DNA of 64,000 bases. It comes from Ricinus communis (lineage: Eukaryota; Streptophyta; Magnoliopsida; Malpighiales; Euphorbiaceae). Made by a program: the position numbers and the translations under genes. Where the stretch lies: the NCBI RefSeq assembly GCF_019578655.1, contig NC_063260.1, forward strand, positions 26,188,888 to 26,252,887, read 5' to 3'. Below are positions 24,119 through 35,986 of this stretch, piece after piece; the stretch's first letter is position 1, and every line of letters starts with the position of its first letter. The notes beneath the pieces were generated by a model, which saw only the letters and a program-made list of their open reading frames with translations, did not search any database and was not told where the DNA came from.

Positions 24119-26780
24119 ATGGAATCCACTGAGAATCGTGATAATGTTGAAGACATCGAACAGATGAAAGAAAATAAACAAGGTGCAAATCTTTACTTAA
24201 TAATTATTACATGGAAGCATCCATGTTGATTCTTTATTTATTCTTGAGGATAATAAGGAAGCATGTCGTAAATCTGATTCTGATGAGTTGGATTATAAGA
24301 TCCTAGCTGCATATTCTTAACCTGGATCTGAAAAGCTTCTGTATTTTAAGTGTATTTAAGTGTGAGTATATACAATTTGTCTTCGTTGTTTCTAATGAAT
24401 TTGAGCAATGCATTGCTCAGATTTGCCAAATATTTATCAAAATGTTGCGCATCAGGATTCGAGTTTGCAGAGTGTCTGTTCATTTCAAGTGTTGGAGCTG
24501 AAAGTTTTCCTGTTTGCAGAAATAGAAACGAAAGTTGCAAGGATCTTGAAACTTATCAAGAGCAATGGCCAAGACAAGAAAGGTAAGCTCTCAGAAGACT
24601 CGATGAGAATCTCAGAACTAATTGGACTTGTTCACGACTTCCACAAACAGTATCAGTTTCTCTATTCACAATATGATAATCTTAGAGGAGAGATTGGGAA
24701 AAGAGCACGTGGCCGAAAAGAAAAGGAAAATTCTTCTTCTACACCAACCTCTGATTCGGAGTACTACTCCTCTGAGGACATTGAAAATGGTGTTCCGATA
24801 AATAGGCATAACAAGTCATCAGACAGCATTAAGGCAGAGCTTGACACCGAAGATTTTGAGGCATCAGCTAACTTGCAATACATGACAGCTTTTGGAAAAT
24901 CGCCAAAGGCGGAAATTACCAGAAAAGATCAGAAGAACAAAGCGCAAGAGCGAAAACGAGAATTTTCAACCCTTGTTAAGGTGCAAGAGGTTCATGGGAG
25001 TCAAGCATCAGCTGAGATAAAGGAGTTGGAAGGTCAGTTAACAATGCTGAGAATGGAGCTGGAATCGTTGCACAGCTTGAAAAATGGTCTTGAAGTGCAG
25101 ATTGAAGAGAAAGAAAATGAAGCGAAACGACTTGTTGAGACAAATGCACAACTTCATACCCGAATCTCAGAGCTTGAGTTGATGTCAGAAGAGAAAGGAA
25201 ATAAAATCTCTGCGATGACCGTGCAGATGAAAAAAGTTGAGAACAATTTGACATCTAGGATACAAGTTCTGGTGACACAGGTTAAAGATCTGCAATTGGA
25301 GACAGATTACTTGCGGGCAGAGCTAGCTGAAATGGAAGGAAGTAAAAGATATAAAAAATCAACTCAGGTCAAGGGCTTAAAGGACCAATTCAAAATCATG
25401 CAGCAGGAATTAGAATCTCTTCGCAGGGAGAAAACTGAATCGCAACTTCAACTAGACATGAAAATAAAAGAAACTAATGGAAACCTGAGTCAGATAGAAG
25501 CTCTGAAAAACGAAATAGCAAGTAAGAACGGTCAGGAACAAGGAATGCTAAAAGAGAAAGAAGGATTTCTTGCGCAGATGGATGATTTGAAATTGGAAGT
25601 GAACTCCTTACATGATCAGAACAATGAATTGGAAGAGATGATAAGAAGTAAAAACAAAGAAGTGGATGAGCTAAGAGAAGAAAAGGGTGGGCTACAAGAT
25701 AAAATTTTGGAATTGGAGAAGAAGTTGGCGGAGAGAGAAGACGAGCTTTCTAATAAGAAATATGAACATGAGGACAATGAAGCTTATACTCAGATTGTGG
25801 CACTAAAAGCACAGGTTAACAGCCTACAACAGGAATTGGATTCCTCAGTAGCTGAGAAAAGGAAGTTGGAGGAACAAAATGAAAGGCTAAAGCAAAAGTC
25901 TGCAGAAAACCTGATGCAGGTTGAAAATGAAATTCTTAATTTAACAAGCAAGATTGAAGACCAACAGAAGACCCTGAAAGAAAAAGATGATACCATCAAA
26001 AAGTTTTCTGAAGAGAGCAAATTAATCAAACACCATTCACTAGATTCGCAAAAACAACCATCGAACACTGATTCCCCTAAATATCGATCAATGTCAGCCA
26101 CCGATTCCCCCAAATATCGATCAATGGATTCTGCCAAGTTAAATCACAATGTTTTCGAAAGAAAGATCGATGAACTTGCAGAAAAGTTCCAGATGAAAAT
26201 GGAGAATCATATCCGCCTTTTGTCTAGGAGAATCCGAGTTGCTGAACAGCTACATGCTGAAACTAGGGAAAGCCACAAGAAGGTACTAGAGAAGCTTGAG
26301 CAAGAAAATAAGGAGCTTCATGAAAAGAAAGCAGCATGTGAAGCTGAAGCGAAGAAAATGAAGGATATGCTGTTGGAATCAGGAAGCAATATGCTGACAG
26401 GATTGGATATAATGATGAAGAAAATGGACGAGGAAAATGGGAAGTTCTTGAGAAGAATTTCAAGAATCTCGAATGAGCTTCAGGTTGCAAAGAATTGTTT
26501 AACAGGGAAAAAGGATGAGGTCGAGAAACTGAATTATAACATGGAAACAGAAGAAGAGAGCGAGGGAGACAGGCGGAATGCTGCAAGCAAACTAGGCAGG
26601 AAAGTGGAAGATTTAGAGCAGAAACTGAAAGAGAGAGACGAAGGTATGTCAAGTCTCGGTGAAGAGAAAAGGGAGGCAATTAGGCAGCTTTGTGTATTGA
26701 TAGAGTATCATCGCCACCGCTATGATCATCTCAAAGAAGCAGTATCAAAGATGCCTATTAGATTCAAGAAACCAACTTAA
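24119..26780 (+). CDS. CIP1-like coiled-coil protein with degenerate NAB-type N-terminus (tandem paralogue of CIP1)
   Basis: Two exons, 24119-24182 and 24520-26780, join in phase to 774 residues. The exon 1/exon 2 phase is the same as in the neighbouring CIP1 gene. Residues about 20-85 (KVARILKLIKSN... LIGLVHDFHKQYQFLYSQYD) match the second half of the NET actin-binding (NAB) domain, but the tryptophan-rich first half is missing. The rest is one long coiled coil. The end, EEKREAIRQLCVLIEYHRHR, is shared with CIP1. A short duplicated block near residues 540-560 repeats DSPKYRSM, a phosphosite-like sequence. The Arabidopsis counterpart, remembered as At5g41780, is annotated only as myosin-heavy-chain-like. 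Likely a cytoskeleton-associated protein; direct function unknown. The longer frame from 24408 runs through the intron and is not the start. Confidence 0.88.
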
Positions 26781-27599
26781 GTGAGATTTTGAAGCTATTT
26801 TGTTTTAAAATTTTATTAATTTATATATATATACATACGCTGTTGTTCAATTTAATCTAACAGATATATGCATTAGTTCATGCTTTTAACAAATTACATG
26901 TAGATGACAATAGTTGCAATCGTTTTACATTTCTTTTTCAAGTCTCCAAATTATGGATACAAGGTGTAATTTTATGGATATACTTTAAATTTTAATCCAA
27001 TAATATCATATTTTCAGATGTATACTCTCAATTGCTAATTGAGCTGCATTATATTGTATTATTAAGTTTTGAAATGTCTCTATCTTCAAATTTGAAAGTC
27101 ACATTTTAGAAACTGACATGTTTTCATAATCTATTTAATTTTTTTAAAAGTAAATAAAATAAAATAAAATAAAAAAGCTAACAAGAGAAAAATGAAAGGG
27201 TGAAATAAAAGTACTGAAAACAATAAGAAATTGAGGAAAGTAGAGTTTTATAGTCATATTTTACCTTTTTAATGTCCAGAGTTAAACATTTACTAACTAA
27301 GCTCTTCTTATTAAGATTTAAGTGGCAGAGAAATAACAGCAAAAAAACGTATATCCAGACATAATAAAAAGACCAGCGGGGGATCAGAAACTCGTGGTGG
27401 GCTCAATTATTACAACAACTCTCTCTTTCTACATAATTACAAATAAATCACGAAACTTTGACGCAAAATAGCCGATATCTTGAAAAAGACCAACAAGAAT
27501 CGCGGTGGCACAAAGAGTAATAAATGGAAAATAAAGAGGATAATTAGATAAAAGGAAAGGTCCAAAGATTCCATACCCCTGCAAACTGAAGCTAGAATT
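26781..27599. other. Spacer between the CIP1-family genes
   Basis: AT-rich 3' flank of the first gene and promoter of the second. No gene is seen on either strand. Confidence 0.6.
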
Positions 27600-29506
27600 G
27601 CTGTACCGGTCGCTTTGAGAGTGGAAGTTCACAGTCCAAACAAAAACAAAAACTTCTTTTCATTTAATTCTTTTTTAATTCTCTCCCCCCCTCACACACA
27701 CATTTCTTTGTTTTCTCTCTCTTGTTGCTCTTTTCTTTTTTTCTTTTTTCTTTTTTTTTTAATTTTCAAAGAGCGTTTCTTTTCTCTTTCTTGCAGAAAT
27801 CGAGCTTCTCTTCTTTGAGCACTGAATTAGAGGTAAATGTTAATTTTACATTATTTTGAATCTGAACTGGTTATTTATTTATTCAATATTTATCCATCAT
27901 TTCGAGTTTCCTGATCGATTTTTGGTCTTTAGAATAGTTCAAACTTAGTGTTCTTGATTCTTGAGTTATTGATTCAGGACTGGACATGAGTTTAGCTCGT
28001 TTCTTTTCTTCTTTCATGTTTGTTCTTGTTTCCTAGTTCTTTAATTCAAGAATTTATATTATAAACTCTGAATTCGAGAAATCATGATCATTTCATGATT
28101 TTATCACTCTTTGCATTTTGTTAGTATGTTCAGTTTTTTTTTTTTTTTTTCCTTTTCTTTCTTTCTTCTTAGATTTTTCCGATACTGTAGAATCTTAACA
28201 AAGAAGCTTTTACAAGAGGATTTTGTGAAGAAAGAAAGTGAACAAGAAAAGGAAATTTCCTAATAACTTTTATTATTATTATTTTTTAATTCTTGATTTA
28301 CAAGTAGCTTATAAGGACTGAAATAATAGTGTTTTTTCTTTTTTAAGAAAAAAACGATTTATCTTGTACTTTAATCTGCTATTTTAGCAATGGCTATCTT
28401 GTTTTTTGAGTTAGTATGAGGTGACCGTATTATATTCGCTGACGCGGATCTCCACCGTGAGTGTATTTCACGCGCTGTAGTGGTCCCCTCTGCGGCCTCC
28501 TTCTTGTGGTTGGCTTTTCCATTTGTGGTTTTTTTTTTCTCTTTATGAAAAAAAATAGGAAATAACAAAAAGAACGACTTGATTTTCTTGTTACTGCAAA
28601 TAGCTGTCTTTTTTTGGTTTGAGAGAAAAAGAACACACTTCAGTGGCAATGAGGTGGCGCCAGATCTACGGTTACGTCCCCTCTTGTTTTGATTTTGTTT
28701 AAGCAGTTTAACAATTTTGGAATTTTGTGTAAAAATAATGTTTTGTTATTTTTAGTCACATGACATGAGATTTAATTAAATTGATTGGTGGACCCATTCT
28801 GGATCTTTGTTCTTTCCGTTGAATCTTTAACAAGATGATTGAGATGAGAAATATAAAATTAAAAGAAGATTAGGATAAAAAATTGAGTGCATTTGGAAAC
28901 GGGTACTGTTAGTGGACTATTGAGGATAATGGTGATGGAGAACCAATGACTAGCCAAATTATCAATTTATGGGATTGTTTTGTTACCACAGAGTTGCAAC
29001 CTCCATTTTAATGGGAAAACCATATGCTTTGCTTAGAATAGATTATAGCCAACGTTTTTTGGTTATTGACGTAGTTTAGCTTTTATACAAGCTTCATATT
29101 TCCATATCAGTTCAGTTTGCTACTTGGCTGTCCTAAGGTTAATTATTGGGTGCTTTGCGGTGCATATTGCAAACGGAAACTTTTTTGTTCAAAACAGAAC
29201 TTTGTTAATATTATATTTATACTTGGATAGATTTTCCTGTTTGAATTAGGTTCCTATTTCTCTGCATTTTAACCATCAGGTCTCATCTTGGTGTTTGGAA
29301 ATTCAATCTTCCTGTTTAATAATTTTTTGCCAAATTTGATAAATTTCTGAGTAGGCTTTCTGGTAGATTTCTGTATTTAATCAGCCATGAGATATAAAAT
29401 TGTATCCATATTCTCCTTGCAGAATTCGACATATTGAGTGAAAGATGGAGAATGTCTTGTTTTGATGTACTTATCAAGGAAAGCTGATTGAAATTTTGAA
29501 GAGGAG
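27600..29506 (+). other. CIP1 leader: non-coding first exon and leader intron
   Basis: A CT-rich stretch (about 27670-27800) ends in a likely non-coding exon with donor TAGAG|GTAAAT at 27833. The matching acceptor CTCCTTGCAG ends at 29422, giving a leader intron of about 1.6 kb. A long leader intron is common in broadly expressed plant genes. It contains no ORF of note. Confidence 0.55.
29445..29491 (+). promoter_or_regulatory. Two overlapping uORFs in the CIP1 leader
   Basis: The first uORF (29445-29465) encodes MENVLF and ends in TGA that overlaps the ATG of the second (TGATG, 29463-29467). The second (29465-29491) encodes MYLSRKAD and stops 15 nt before the main ATG at 29507. Both lie in the exon after the leader intron, so they should be in the mRNA. 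A stop-start overlap can permit reinitiation and may tune translation. Confidence 0.55.
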
Positions 29507-32500
29507 ATGGGGAGACGGCGCCTTAGGGAGTCTATAAAATCATTCTTTGGAAGTCACGTTGATCCAGAGAAAGTTGAACAGCTAAAAGGAACTAAAACAG
29601 GTGATCTCATCTATCAATGACTTCAAAAGTTTGTGAAGGTTTTGTAAATGACCTTTCTTTTTCTTAAAGATAATACTCTATCAATGACATTATTGAGAAT
29701 GTGGAAATGCAAGTTAAGGCACAGTATTTAGCTTAAGCTGCTATTTAAGTTGTGTTTTCTCATGTTATGCCTTACACTAACCTTGTTCTTTCCTTAAGTT
29801 TTCGTCATTTTCAAATAAGCATTTCCTCGCACTTTAAAGTGTTAAACAAATCTTCTGGTTTCTGTAGAATGGGATAACAAAGTGGAAAAGATCTTGAAGC
29901 TTATCAAAGAGCAGGACCTTGAAGAAAAAGATGAGATCTTAGCAGAGAACTCCAGAAAAGAACCTCTGATTGGGCTCATTATGGATTTTCACAGGCACTA
30001 CCAATCACTATATGAGCAATATGATCATCTAACGGGAGAGCTACGAAAGGATTTTCACGGAAAACCAAAAACAGAAACCTCTTCTTCATCAAGTTCGGAC
30101 TCAGAACCCGATCTTTCTTCAAAGGACAAAGGCAGTAAAAATGGAAAATTGGAAAGTCAATATCAGAAAATAACAGAAGATGTGAAGCAAGAACTTTTAA
30201 CAGCAAATCTAGAAGTTGCAGATCTGAAGAGTAAGTTGAAAGCTGCCACTGAAGAAAAGGAAGCTTTGAATATGGAATATCAGACAGCTTTAAGTAGGAT
30301 ACAAGAAGCGGAGGGGATCATTAAATATTTGAAGTTAGAAAATGGAGAACTCAAGCAAGACCTAGATGCTTATGGCAATAAAGAAAAAGAATTGAATCAG
30401 AGATTGGAGGAGATTAGCAAAGAGAAGGACAACTTGAATCTAGAAGTTGCAGACCTGAAGATTAAGTTGACAGCTACGACTGAAGAAAAGGAAGCTTTCA
30501 ATTTGGAACATCAGACCGCTTTAAGCAGGATACAAGAAGCAGAGGAGATAATTAGAAATTTGAAGTTAGAAGCTGAAAGATTAGATGCGGAGAAAGAGAA
30601 ACTTTCAGTCGAGAATGGAGAGCTCAAGCAAGACCTAGATGCTTATGGGAATACAGAAGCAGAATTGAATCAGAAATTAGAGGAGATGATCAAAGCGAAG
30701 GACAACTTGACTCTAGAAGTCACAGACCTAAAGAGTAAGTTGACAGCTACCACTGAAGAAAAGGAAGCTTTCAATTCGGAACATCAGACAGCTTTAAGCA
30801 GGATACAAGAAGCAGAGGAGATCATTAGAAATTTGAAGTTAGAAGCTGAAAGATTAGATGTGGAGAGAGAGAAATTTTCGATTGAGAATACAGAACTCAA
30901 GCAAGACCTAGATGCTTATGGCAATAAAGAAAAAGAATTGAATCAGAGATTGGAGGAGATTAGCAAAGAGAAGGACAACTTGAATCTAGAAGTTGCAGAC
31001 CTGAAGAGTAAGTTGACAGCTATGACTGAAGAGAAGGAAGCTTTCAATTTGGAACATCAGACTGCTTTAAGCAGGATACAAGAAGCAGAGGAGATAATTA
31101 GAAATTTGAAGTTAGAAGCTGAAAGATTAGATGCGGAGAAAGAGAAACTTTCAGTCGAGAATGGAGAGCTCAAGCAAGACCTAGATGCTTATGGGAATAC
31201 AGAAGCAGAACTGAATCAGAGATTGGAGGAGATGAGCAAAGCGAAGGACAACTTGACTCTGGAAGTCACAGACCTAAAGAGTAAGTTGACAGCTATCGCT
31301 GAAGAAAAGGAAGCTTTCAATTCGGAACATCAGACAACTTTAAGCAGGATACAAGAAGCAGAGGAGATCATTAGAAATTTGAAGTTAGAAGCTGAAAGAT
31401 TAGATGTGGAGAGAGAGAAATTCTCGATTGAGAATAGAGAACTCAAGCAAGACCTAGATGCTTATGGCAATAAAGAAAAAGAATTGAATCAGAGATTGGA
31501 GGAGATTAGCAAAGAGAAGGACAACTTGAATCTAGAAGTTGCAGACCTGAAGATTAAGTTGACAGCTACGACTGAAGAAAAGGAAGCTTTCAATTTGGAA
31601 CATCAGACCGCTTTAAGCAGGATACAAGAAGCAGAGGAGATAATTAGAAATTTGAAGTTAGAAGCTGAAAGATTAGATGCGGAGAAAGAGAAACTTTCAG
31701 TCGAGAATGGAGAGCTCAAGCAAGACCTAGATGCTTATGGGAATACAGAAGCAGAATTGAATCAGAAATTAGAGGAGATGATCAAAGCGAAGGACAACTT
31801 GACTCTAGAAGTCACAGACCTAAAGAGTAAGTTGACAGCTACCACTGAAGAAAAGGAAGCTTTCAATTCGGAACATCAGACAGCTTTAAGCAGGATACAA
31901 GAAGCAGAGGAGATCATTAGAAATTTGAAGTTAGAAGCTGAAAGATTAGATGTGGAGAGAGAGAAATTCTCGATTGAGAATAGAGAACTCAAGCAAGACC
32001 TAGATGCTTCTGGGAACAAAGAAGAAGAATTGAATCAGAGATTGGAGGAAATGAGCAAAGAGAAGGACGACTTGAATGTAGAAGTTGCAGACCTGAAGAG
32101 TAAGTTGACAGTTACCACGGAAGAAAAGGAAGCTTTAAATTTGGAACATCAGACAGCTTTAAGGAGGATACAAGAAGCAGAGGAGGTCCTTAGAAATTTG
32201 AAGTTAGAAGCCGAAAGATTAAATGCAGAGAAAGAGAAACTTTCAGTTGAGAATGGAGAACTCAAGCAAGACCTTGGTGGTTCTGCCATTAAAGAAGCAG
32301 AACTGAATCAGAGATTGGAGAAGATGAGCCAAGAGAAGGTTGACTTGGTTGTGGAGAACGAGACTGCCATGACAAAGATTGAAGAGGGTGCACAAATAGC
32401 TGAAGATTTAAAAATTGCTGCTGATAAGCTGCAAGAAGAAAAGGTAGCACTTGGGCAAGAACTAGAAAGGTTTAGAGCTGATATTGCTAGTATGAAGCAG

Positions 32501-34930
32501 CAACTGGAATCTGCAGAGCTGCAAGTGAGAGATTTAAGCCAAAATTTGACAGTTTCTGTGGAAGAGAATAAATCTCTGACTTCAACAATTTCAGTACTAA
32601 ATCATGAATTGGAAGTTTTGAACAGTGAGAAAGACAACCTACTTATGGAGAAAGAGACTGCTGTGAGAAGAATTGAAGAGGTGGAAAAGACTGCTGAAGA
32701 CTTGAGAATCTTTGCTGATGCATTGCAGGATGAAAAAGAAACTACTGGGCAAGACCTAGAAACTCTTAGGAAGGAAATTTTCAGCACAAAGCAGCAACTG
32801 GAATCTGCAGAACAGAAAGTATCAGATCTTGCTCACAATCTGAAAGTTGCTGAAGAAGAGAATCTTTCTCTAACCTCAAAAGTTTCAGATACTTTAAATG
32901 AGATTCAGCAGGCACGGAACACAATACAAGATCTTGCAACTGAATCGGGTCAATTAAAGGAGAAACTGCATGATAGGGAAAGGGAGTTTTCATCTCTTTC
33001 AGAGATGCATGAGGCACATGGGAACAAATCATCAGCTCAGATAATGGAACTAGAGGCACTAGTCACTTCCTTACAACTGGAGCTTGAATCATTACAATCC
33101 CTGAATAGAAATATGAAGGTGCAGATTGAGAGCAAAATGTCTGAAGCAAAACAAGTTGGAGAAGAAAATCTCCGTCTGGAAGCCAGAATTTCAGAACTTG
33201 AAATGATATCAAAAGAGAGAGGGGATGAGCTGTCTACTCTTATAAAGAAACTTGGGGATAATGAGAAAGAATCGTCGTCTAGAGCAGACAGTCTGACGTC
33301 GCAAATCAACTCTCTGCTAGCAGAATTGGAATCTTTACACACCGAGAAAACAGAGCTGGAAGAGCAGATTGTAAGTAAAGGTGATGAAGCTTCAATTCAG
33401 GTTAAGGGTCTCATGGATCAGGTTAATGAGTTACGAAGGCAACTGAATTCCTTATGCAATGAGAAAGCTGAATTGGAAGTGCAACTCCAGAATAAAACTC
33501 AGGAAATATCGCAGTTCCTGATTCAAATAGAAACCCTGAAAGAGGAAATAGCATGCAATACTGAGGATCGCCAGAGAACACTTGGAGAGAAAGAAAGTTT
33601 GACAGGGCAAATTAATGATCTGGGATTGGAGATGGAGACTCTACGCGACCAGAAAACTGATCTCGAAGAGCAAATAAGAACTGAAGTTAAGGAGAATGGG
33701 CGAATGGGAGAGGAAATGCAGGGGTTGCGGGATCAAATTTTTAGATTGGAGAAAACAATAACAGAGAGAAGGCTCGAGTTCGCTGCCCTTCAGGCAAGAT
33801 ATGAGGATGAAGCTTCTGCTAAAATAATGACCTTAACTGCACAGGCTAACAGTCTGCAACTGGAATTAGATTCCTTGCAGGCTGAGAAAAACGAATTGCA
33901 GTTGCAGCTTGAGAAAGAGAAACAAGATAATCTGGGAATCCTTGCCCAAATGGAAAACGAAAAGACAGAGCTCATGAGCCGGATCACGGATCAACAAAAA
34001 GTGCTGGAAGAAAAGGAGGACACAGTCAGGAGGTTCAGTGAGGAGTTTAAGCAAGTGGAACATTGGTTTGAGGAGTGCAAGGGAAATCTTGAGGCATCTG
34101 AAAGGAAAGTGGAAGAATGCCAGAAGATCTCTAGTTCCAAAGATGAGATGGTTGCTGAATTGGAAGAAGCAGTTGAGGACCTGAAGAAAGATCTTGAACT
34201 AAAAGGAGATGAGCTTACTTCTCTGGTTGCAGATGTCAGAACAATTGAAGTTAAGCTTCGGTTATCTAACCAGAAGCTCCGGGTCACAGAACAATTACTA
34301 TCTGAGAAGGAAGAGAGCTTTAAAAAGGCTGAAGCCAGTTACCTGCAAGAGCAGAGAATACTGCAGGAAAGGGTTGCTACACTGTCTGGAATAATTGCTG
34401 ATATAAAAGACGCATGTCACAGGATGGTCAAAGATACTTCAGAGACAGTAAACAGTACCTTGAAAGGAATGGAAATTTTGACCCTCAGAGTTGAAGAGGA
34501 CTGTAGCAGATACGCACAATGTATTTTGGAACTGTCGATCGAGTTGCAGATTGTGAAGAATCAATTAATTGAGATGAAGAATAAGAAGGAGCAACTAGGA
34601 AAAGAGGTGGGTGATCTAGTTGTGCAACTGCAGAGTACAAAAGGACGGGAATTGGCATTGAGAGAGAAAGTTGAAGGCTTAGAGGTTAAGGGAAGCAAGG
34701 ATGAAGGGGAGAAACAGAACTTAAGCAAAGCTATCAGTGAACTGCTCAGAAAGGTAGCAGCACTGGAGACAAAGATGAAAGAGAAGGATGAAGGTATAGT
34801 AGACCTGGGGGAAGAGAAGAGGGAGGCCATCAGGCAGCTGTGTGTGTGGATTGATTATCACCGCAGTCGCTATGATTATCTCAGAGAAATGGTGTCGAAG
34901 ATGCCAGTAAGAGACCAGAGGACATCTTAG
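29507..34930 (+). CDS. CIP1: COP1-interactive protein 1 (CIP1), giant coiled-coil protein
   Basis: Two exons, 29507-29600 and 29868-34930, join in phase to 1718 residues. The start MGRRRLRESIKSFFGSH leads into a degenerate NAB-like segment (KVEKILKLIKEQ ... LIGLIMDFHRHYQSLYEQYD, about residues 36-85). A short serine-rich acidic linker follows, then an almost uninterrupted coiled coil to the end, finishing with the family tail EEKREAIRQLCVWIDYHRSR. Residues about 145-855 are a 91-residue repeat array (listed separately). CIP1 was found in Arabidopsis as a cytoskeleton-associated partner of COP1 and later linked to ABA responses; it is thought to hold COP1 in the cytoplasm. Arabidopsis CIP1 (At5g41790, from memory) is shorter; the excess here is probably repeat expansion. 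The neighbour upstream is its tandem paralogue. Confidence 0.92.
30197..32338 (+). repeat. In-frame 273-bp (91-residue) tandem repeat array inside CIP1
   Basis: Seven full units begin at 30428, 30701, 30974, 31247, 31520, 31793 and 32066, spaced exactly 273 bp. A shorter first unit at 30197 lacks 42 bp (14 residues, the EAERLDAEKEKLSV part). Units alternate between two types (LEVADLK and LEVTDLK starts), giving a 546-bp higher-order repeat, and the pair at 30428/30701 is almost identical to the pair at 31520/31793. Each unit contains EEKEAFN.EHQTALSRIQEA and ELKQDLDAYGN. Unit length is a multiple of 7 (13 heptads), which keeps the coiled coil in register. Confidence 0.95.
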
Positions 34931-35986
34931 AAGTCTCCATTTTCCTATCCCAGTACATTCATTTTGGTATTTGTTCGAGAATTATGTTCCATTTCTTCAA
35001 TTTTTTTCCTATAAGGGCATTGTCAATATCACATTCTAGGCAATGGTTGATCGTTATTGGTTACCATATATCATAAGACTGGCTTGCATTCGATTCATCA
35101 ACACTAGAGTTGTATAGAATTCTTGGTCATTGATCATGTTCTGTATTGTGCTTGGAAATATGGTTTTGGATTGCGACTTTAAACATTCTTATACTGTTAT
35201 TCATTACAAGTTTATGGAATAAAGTAGGAAATTCGAACACAAGAATTATCAGTCATAATAATAATTTAAAATGTATTTATAGGTGATACGGTTTCTGTTC
35301 CGTTTTTCTTTAGCACTTGCAGCAGTCATTTAATGTTACCTTCAATTTGTAACCTATTACTGAATTTCAATAGGCTCAATCCAACTTATAGTTTTACATA
35401 TTTATGCTGCAATAGCAGCCGAATGTTTGGTTTGAAAGATTTCAACTTCGAGTAGCAACGAGTTCCAAAGTTGCTCATCATACATGGGGAGACAAGTATA
35501 CAAATCAAATGGTTCCGCAAAGATGGAAATGTGAAGACTCGATGCACCCACAATTATTTAGGAGACCACTTTCATACGTAAAACCAACCACTAAAGGAAA
35601 AAAGAAAAAGTTGCAACAGTAAATACCTAGAAAAATGTCAAATTCTATTAAATAAACTCGTAATGATCACAGATAGAACTAGGTAAAAAGAGTAACTTTA
35701 AAACTCTCTAAGAAGCTAATGGAATGCACGGGGTGCATCATTTCCTCACAAATACTTATTGGCATGACATATATGAATAAGACATCTAAAAACTAAGATG
35801 GGTTTACATATAGAAATGAGAATAAGATGGGATAGAGGAATATATTAACATAGGTTAAAAGTCGGGCTTCTAAATTTCCTTGCTAGCTGGAGTTGAGATA
35901 TTCCAATTTGCTGACCTTCTCCCAACGCTCCTTTCTCCTCTTGCAAATGAAGCACGGAAGTTTAATCTTTTAGAATTCTTCCTGCT
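34931..35986. other. Convergent 3' flanks of CIP1 and ADNT1
   Basis: Holds the 3' untranslated regions of the plus-strand CIP1 and minus-strand ADNT1 genes. No further coding sequence is recognised. Confidence 0.65.

Noticed and set aside
24408..24519. Longer N-terminus for the CIP1-like gene (MHCSDL...)
   Set aside because: It reads through the intron; exon 24119-24182 gives the same phase and layout as CIP1.
26263..26679. 138-residue minus-strand ORF across the CIP1-like gene
   Set aside because: Antisense of a coiled coil with no GAA/AAG-poor bias of its own; long antisense frames are expected there.
27615..27818. 67-residue ORF in the CIP1 leader
   Set aside because: It is translation of the CT-rich leader (F/S/L runs), not protein-like.
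30197..32338. CRISPR-like or satellite array
   Set aside because: The 273-bp repeat is entirely in frame inside the CIP1 coding sequence.
32602..34830. Several serine-rich minus-strand ORFs opposite CIP1
   Set aside because: Antisense shadows of Glu/Lys-rich codons give Ser/Phe-rich frames; no start, splice or promoter signals.
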